Of a stretch of DNA of 64,000 nt, positions 59,296-64,000 are shown in pieces. Origin of the DNA: Apostichopus japonicus. Lineage: Eukaryota > Echinodermata > Holothuroidea > Aspidochirotida > Stichopodidae. The DNA lies in assembly GCF_037975245.1 (NCBI RefSeq), contig NC_092562.1:27391554-27455553 (forward strand), read 5' to 3'. The notes beneath the pieces were generated by a model that made no database searches, was not told where the DNA came from, and saw only the letters and a list, made by a program, of their open reading frames with translations. The translations under genes and the position numbers were made by a program. How positions within the stretch are numbered: position 1 is the first letter of the stretch; the number at the start of each line of letters is the position of its first letter.

Positions 59296-61800
59296 AAATA
59301 TCGACAGATTCAGGAAGGAATCAACCCGTCAAATATGGGTCTGTTTTATTACCTTTAATTACTGAACTCGTAGATCTGTTTAAATCATGTATCATTGAGC
59401 ATATCAAGATTAATATTAAAAACAGATAACGTTATCAAATATGTATTTTTTGGCATGTCATACGGTTTTCCTTTAGGTTAATTTATTCTCAACAAATCGT
59501 TATTTGGGATCATTGGAAAAAAAAAAAACACATTTGTAAGCTGGCATCAACAATCCTCTTTACATGGGTTGGGATTATTATAGGAAACCCCAAAAGAATA
59601 ACCCCAATCCATTACCCTTAATATTAGTATGATAATACTGTTGACCGTTTATAAAAATTGTCATAAAAGCAGCTGGTTAAGAAAGATCACAACCTAAATA
59701 TTTTCTTTTGGTCTATAGAATGTATCTGGATAGTAGTATTAACGTTTTTTTTTTTTTTAGTAACACACGTAATCTCAATTGGAATATATAATCGTAAGTA
59801 TATGAGCGGATTATGTGGACCGTCCACATAATCTGAGACACATGATATTGTATAACATATTGATTCTTAAGCAAAGCTCCTCTTGAATATATTCAGAAAT
59901 GATCAGCTAATCTAATACCCACTGACAGCCTTCTGAACAAGGGCCAAACCCTCAAATCTCGAAATATTTCAGTTAATCATCACTACGTCAAACAAGGGTC
60001 TGTTTATATCCTTTATTTTCCGAAGTTATAGATCTGTCTATATCATGTGTCATTGAGCATAGAAATATTGATATTAAAAATAGATAGCCATATCATATTA
60101 AATTTGTGCATGGAAGTCGGTTTACCTACATTGTAATGAAACTTGATCTCAACTTTAATTGGAAACATTGGAAATGAACCACTCCTGTAAACTGACCTCA
60201 ATGACCACCGGTGCAAAGTTATGGATGGTATTGCTGCCCCCCCCCTCCGCACCCTTACCCCCCGACTTAAGAAGCCTTTGAAAATAAAACTTACTATTAC
60301 CCTTATCCTGTAAGATAATACTCATAACCATTCAAATATTAATTGTTTAAAACGAAGCTGTTAAGAAAATAGTGTGTATTAGGATAGTAGTGTAACGTGA
60401 ATGGTTTTTATACTCATCCGTAGTAAGCGGTGCACTTAGCTACATAGCCAGCCATGTCATGAATATTTATAGTCAAGTGGGATGTAATTTAGGATGGTTA
60501 AATGCTTATTGATGTGTTTTATAGTCTAATTAAGAGAGTTATGGGTTTAGTAAAACGGTATTATCAGTGAGGTTAATGTCTACGACATATTTGCATATGT
60601 TTGGGGGATAATGTTGTTGTTGTTAATGAAATAGTTAAAGAGATTTTACGTCACATGTTGTATTGTTTTATTGCTTATTATATGTACCAGAGTGTCACCA
60701 CCGTGTCAATTTTTGAAATTAATCTATTATATAAGTTCGCATTCACATTTACTAAATATTTGTACCCAGAGATTTATTATTTTCTTGTTACTGTAATATG
60801 GCCTGGTCTCTAGTTACTACGGTTAACCATGCAGGTAAAAACAGAACCTAACCACGACATTTCCGTAAAGGAACATCTGACAGTATTCTCTGCTGTGCTA
60901 AAGAGCCCCCAGAATGCAATAGTAGCATTGAGGTCTTTGTTTAATAATCCACGTTATCCTAAATGAAATATATAATCGTAATTGTATAATCGGTTTATGT
61001 GGATCGTCCACATTATATTATACGTATGATGTTGTATTGTTAATTGATTACAACTAAAACCGTAATTAAAATATTAAAAATTAATCAACTACATTAATTC
61101 ACAATAACGGTCTTCTGAATAAGGGCTACACACCCTCATATCTTGATATGTTTCAGGTAGGAATCACCCCGTCAAATATGGGTCTGTTTGATATCCAGTA
61201 TGTACCGAACTCGTAGATCTGTTTAAATCATGTGTATTGAAGGTATTTAATATATTCATATAGAAGTATTAACGTCTTTTTTTCTTTAGCACACGTAATC
61301 TCAATTGGAATATATAATCGTAAGTGTACGAGCGGATTATGTGGACCGTCCACATAATCTTATACACATTTCATTGTATTTTTTATTGATTATAAACCAA
61401 AATTAGGGTTTAAAATTTATCAACTACATTAATTCAAAACAACTGTGTTCAAAGGAAGGACCCAGCACCAAATATCTACAGATTCAGTAAGGAATCAACC
61501 CGTCAAATATGGGTCTGTTTTATATCCTGTATTTACCGAACTCGTAGATCTAATTAAATCATGTGTACTGAATGTATTGAATATATTCATATAGTAGTAT
61601 TAACGTCTTTTTTTTCTGTAACACACGTAATCTCAATTGGAATATATAATCATAAGTGTACGAGCGGATTATGTGGACCGTCCACATAATCTTATACACA
61701 TTTTATTGTATTGTTTATTGATTATAAACCAAACTTAGGGCTTAAAATTTATCAACTATATTAATTCAAAAGAACTGTGTTCAAAGGAAGGACCCTGCAC
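59296..61800. repeat. Higher-order repeat 2 of satellite 3 (2506 bp)
   Basis: The marker recurs at 61910, so this copy is 330 bp shorter than repeat 1: exactly one standard monomer is missing. Otherwise the order and sequence are nearly the same. Confidence 0.85.
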
Positions 61801-63261
61801 CAAATATCGACAGATTCAGTAAGGAATCAACCCGTCAAATATGGGTCTGTTTTATTACCTTTAAATACTGAACTCGTAGATCTGTTTAAATCATGTATCA
61901 TTGAGCATATCAAGATTAATATTAAAAACAGATAACGTTATCAAATATGTATTTTTTGGCATGTCATACGGTTTTCCTTTAGGTTAATTTATTCTCAACA
62001 AATCGTTATTTGGGAACATTGGCAAAAAAAAAAACACATTTGTAAGCTGGCATCAACAATCCTCGTTACATGGGTTTGGATTATTATAGGAAACCCCAAA
62101 AGAATAACCCCAATCCATTACCCTTAATATTAGTATGATAATACTTTTGACCGTTTATAAAAATTGTCATAAAAGCAGCTGGTTAAGAAAGATCACAACC
62201 TAAATATTTTCTTTTGGTCTATAGAATGTATCTGGATAGTAGTATTAACGTTTTTTTTTTTTTTTAGTAACACACGTAACCTCAATTGGAATATATAATC
62301 GTAAGTATATGAGCGGATTATGTGGACCGTCCACATAATCTGAGACACATGATATTGTATAACATATTGATTCTTAAGCAAAGCTCCTCTTGAATATATT
62401 CAGAAATGATCAGCTAATCTAATACCCACTGACAGCCTTCTGAACAAGGGCCAAACCCTCAAATCTCGAAATATTTCAGTTAATCATCACTACGTCAAAC
62501 AAGGGTCTGTTTATATCCTTTATTTTCTGAAGTTATAGATCTGTCTATATCATGTGTCATTGAGCATAGAAATATTGATATTAAAAATAGATAGCCATAT
62601 CATATTAAATTTGTGCATGGAAGTCGGTTTACCTACATTGTAATGAAACTTGATCTCAACTTTAATTGGAAACATTGGAAATGAACCACTCCTGTAAACT
62701 GACCTCAATGACCACCGGTGCAAAGTTATGGATGGTATTGCTGCCCCCCCCCTCCGCAACCTTACCCCCCCCCTCCCGACTTAAAAAGCCTGTGAAAATA
62801 AAACTTATTATTACCCATATCCTGTAAGATAATACTCATAACCATTCAAATATTAATTGTTTAAAACGAAGCTGTTAAGAAAATAGTGTGTATTAGGATA
62901 GTAGTGTAACGTGAATGGTTTTTATACTCATCCGTAGTAAGCGGTGCACTTAGCTACATAGCCAGCCATGTCATGAATATTTATAGTCAATTGGGATGTA
63001 ATTTAGGATGGTTAAGTGCTTATTGATGTGTTTTATAGTCTAATTAAGAAAGTTATGGGTTTAGTAAAACGGTATTATCAGTGAGGTTAATGTCTACGAC
63101 ATATTTGCATATGTTTGTGGGATAATGTTGTTGTTGTTAATGAAATAGTTAAAGAGATTTTACGTCACATGTTGTATTGTTTTATTGCTTATTATATGTA
63201 CCAGAGTGTCACCACCGTGTCAATTTTTGAAATTAATCTATTATTAAGGTTCGCATTCACA

Positions 63262-63471
63262 ATTACTAAAAATCGCTTCTCGGCCTTTTGGCTAAGATCA
63301 TGTGTAGTATCTGTTCCCTTAGGGAATGGTGATACACACCTGACGATGATCACACAGTCACAGTCCCGATGGAAGGGGACTGGGGCTGAGAGCGGATCAG
63401 TCGTTTGGTAGTTTGGTTTTCGTGCCCAGGTTCTTTCCTGGGTGACTTTTTCTTAAAAAGTATTACTAAAA
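63262..63471 (+). mobile_element. U2-headed SINE-like retroposon with target-site duplication
   Basis: A 190-bp insertion (63272-63461) flanked by attactaaaa at 63262-63271 and 63462-63471. Its first 45 bases, starting atcgcttctcggcctttt, match the 5' end of metazoan U2 snRNA with one mismatch, including the branch-site-pairing gtagta. From 63317 the sequence no longer follows U2: it has none of the Sm-site and 3' stem-loop sequence. The 3' part has a stem cccagg (63425-63430) with cctggg (63437-63442) and ends in acttttt pairing with aaaaagt; the T run could serve as a Pol III terminator. The two other higher-order repeats have the uninterrupted site (near 57915 and 60748), which proves insertion. 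It is best explained as a SINE whose head was taken from U2, mobilised by a LINE in trans; a functional U2 gene is excluded. Confidence 0.85.
63272..63316 (+). pseudogene. U2 snRNA 5'-end fragment
   Basis: The 45-nt head of the retroposon, equal to U2 nucleotides 1-45 (stem I, start of stem II and the branch-recognition sequence) with a single change (A to T at position 30). It lacks the rest of U2 and any upstream snRNA promoter, so it cannot act as a spliceosomal RNA. Confidence 0.88.
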
Positions 63472-64000
63472 ATTTGTACCCAGAGATTTATTATTTTCTT
63501 GTTACTGTAATATGGCCTGGTCTCTAGTTACTACGGTTAACCATGCAGGTAAAAACAGAACCTAACCACGACATTTCCGTAAAGGAACATCTGACAGTAT
63601 TCTCTGCTGTGCTAAAGAGCCCCCAGAATGCAATAGTAGCATTGAGGTCTTTGTTTAATAATCCACGTTATCCTAAATGAAATATATAATCGTAATTGTA
63701 TAATCGGTTTATGTGGATCGTCCACATTATATTATACGTATGATGTTGTATTGTTAATTGATTATAACTAAAACCGTAATTGAAAATTTTAAAAATTAAT
63801 CAACTACATTAATTCACAATAACGGTCTTCTGAATAAGGGCTACACACCCTCATATCTTGATATGTTTCAGGTAGGAATCACCCAGTCAAATATGGGTCT
63901 GTATTATATCCAGTATTTACCGAACTCGTAGATCTAATTAAATCATGTGTATTGAAGGTATTTAATATATTCATATAGAAATATTAATGTCTTTTTTCTG

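Larger units (their letters stand above)
56040..64000. repeat. Satellite array 3: ~330-bp monomers with a central palindrome
   Basis: Tandem monomers of about 328-335 bp containing gaagtattaacgtcttttt, acacgtaatctcaattgga, atatataatcgtaagtgta, the palindrome, cattgtattgtttattgatt, aggaatcaacccgtcaaata and accgaactcgtagatctg. Standard monomers alternate with longer variants carrying tggcatcaacaatcctc or C-rich segments with accaccggtgcaaagttatg. The array begins with degenerate copies at about 56040 and runs past the right edge of the window. Frames such as 57201-57497, 60043-60252 and 62550-62759 (minus) are the same non-coding monomer part. Confidence 0.93.
61801..64000. repeat. Higher-order repeat 3 of satellite 3, continues beyond the window
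   Basis: The third copy, with the same order as the others up to the window edge, but interrupted at 63272-63461 by the U2-headed retroposon. Confidence 0.85.

Noticed and set aside
57201-62759. Minus-strand frames containing GGAAIPSITLHRWSL repeated three times
   Set aside because: Part of the satellite 3 higher-order repeat; the frame is broken differently in each copy by the C-run length.
63272-63461. A functional U2 snRNA gene (insert length 190 is close to U2 length)
   Set aside because: Only the first 45 bases match U2; the Sm site and the 3' stem-loops are absent, and it has target duplications of a retroposed copy.

Overview
The window is eukaryotic, AT-rich animal DNA. It holds the 3' two thirds of one plus-strand gene, split by GT-AG introns, surrounded and interrupted by large tandem-repeat arrays. 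The gene is a receptor-type protein tyrosine phosphatase (R-PTP). Seventeen exons between 535 and 18817 join in perfect phase into about 835 codons: one Ig-like domain, three fibronectin type III domains, a transmembrane helix, a juxtamembrane wedge and one complete phosphatase domain (D1) with WPD loop, HC(X5)R signature and Q-loop. The 5' end (signal peptide, first domains) lies left of the window. A likely terminal exon with the stop codon is at 51406-51575. The domain set and repeat content suggest a marine invertebrate deuterostome, perhaps an echinoderm; this is inference and I cannot name a species.

Layout: 1-18817, R-PTP exons, with an 11-bp minisatellite of about 3.1 kb in one intron and a six-fold 92-bp duplication of an exon end in the next. 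18818-20396, a (TA)n tract and a block of GTGGAC inverted motifs. 20397-39240, a tandem array of 0.7-1.1 kb units, most carrying a 67-bp open, splice-flanked exon-like cassette (18 copies), with block duplications of 3870 and 1893 bp and an inner 210-bp (70-codon) tandem repeat. About 39960-47240, a second satellite built on a CAGTACAGTATAT-type core, holding a 462-bp terminal-inverted-repeat element twice and a 794-bp terminal-inverted-repeat element once. 47240-51405, sequence without recognisable genes, with a third copy of the 462-bp type element. 51406-51575, terminal exon. 51576-54850, probable 3' UTR and intergenic sequence. 54860-64000, a third satellite of about 330-bp monomers centred on a perfect 12+1+12 palindrome, arranged in higher-order repeats of 2836 and 2506 bp; one repeat is interrupted by a 190-bp retroposon whose first 45 bases match the 5' end of U2 snRNA.

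Most unusual points: (1) the cassette array sits where the second phosphatase domain (D2) should be, and both the D1-D2 linker exon and the cassettes are phase-compatible with the terminal exon, so the gene may have replaced D2 by alternative C-termini, or lost it to array expansion; (2) the U2-headed retroposon has matching target-site duplications and two empty sites inside the same window; (3) the palindromic satellite and the 19.1-19.3 kb block share the same half-site.

All coordinates and exon joins were derived by eye from splice consensus and reading phase; no transcript or database evidence was available.
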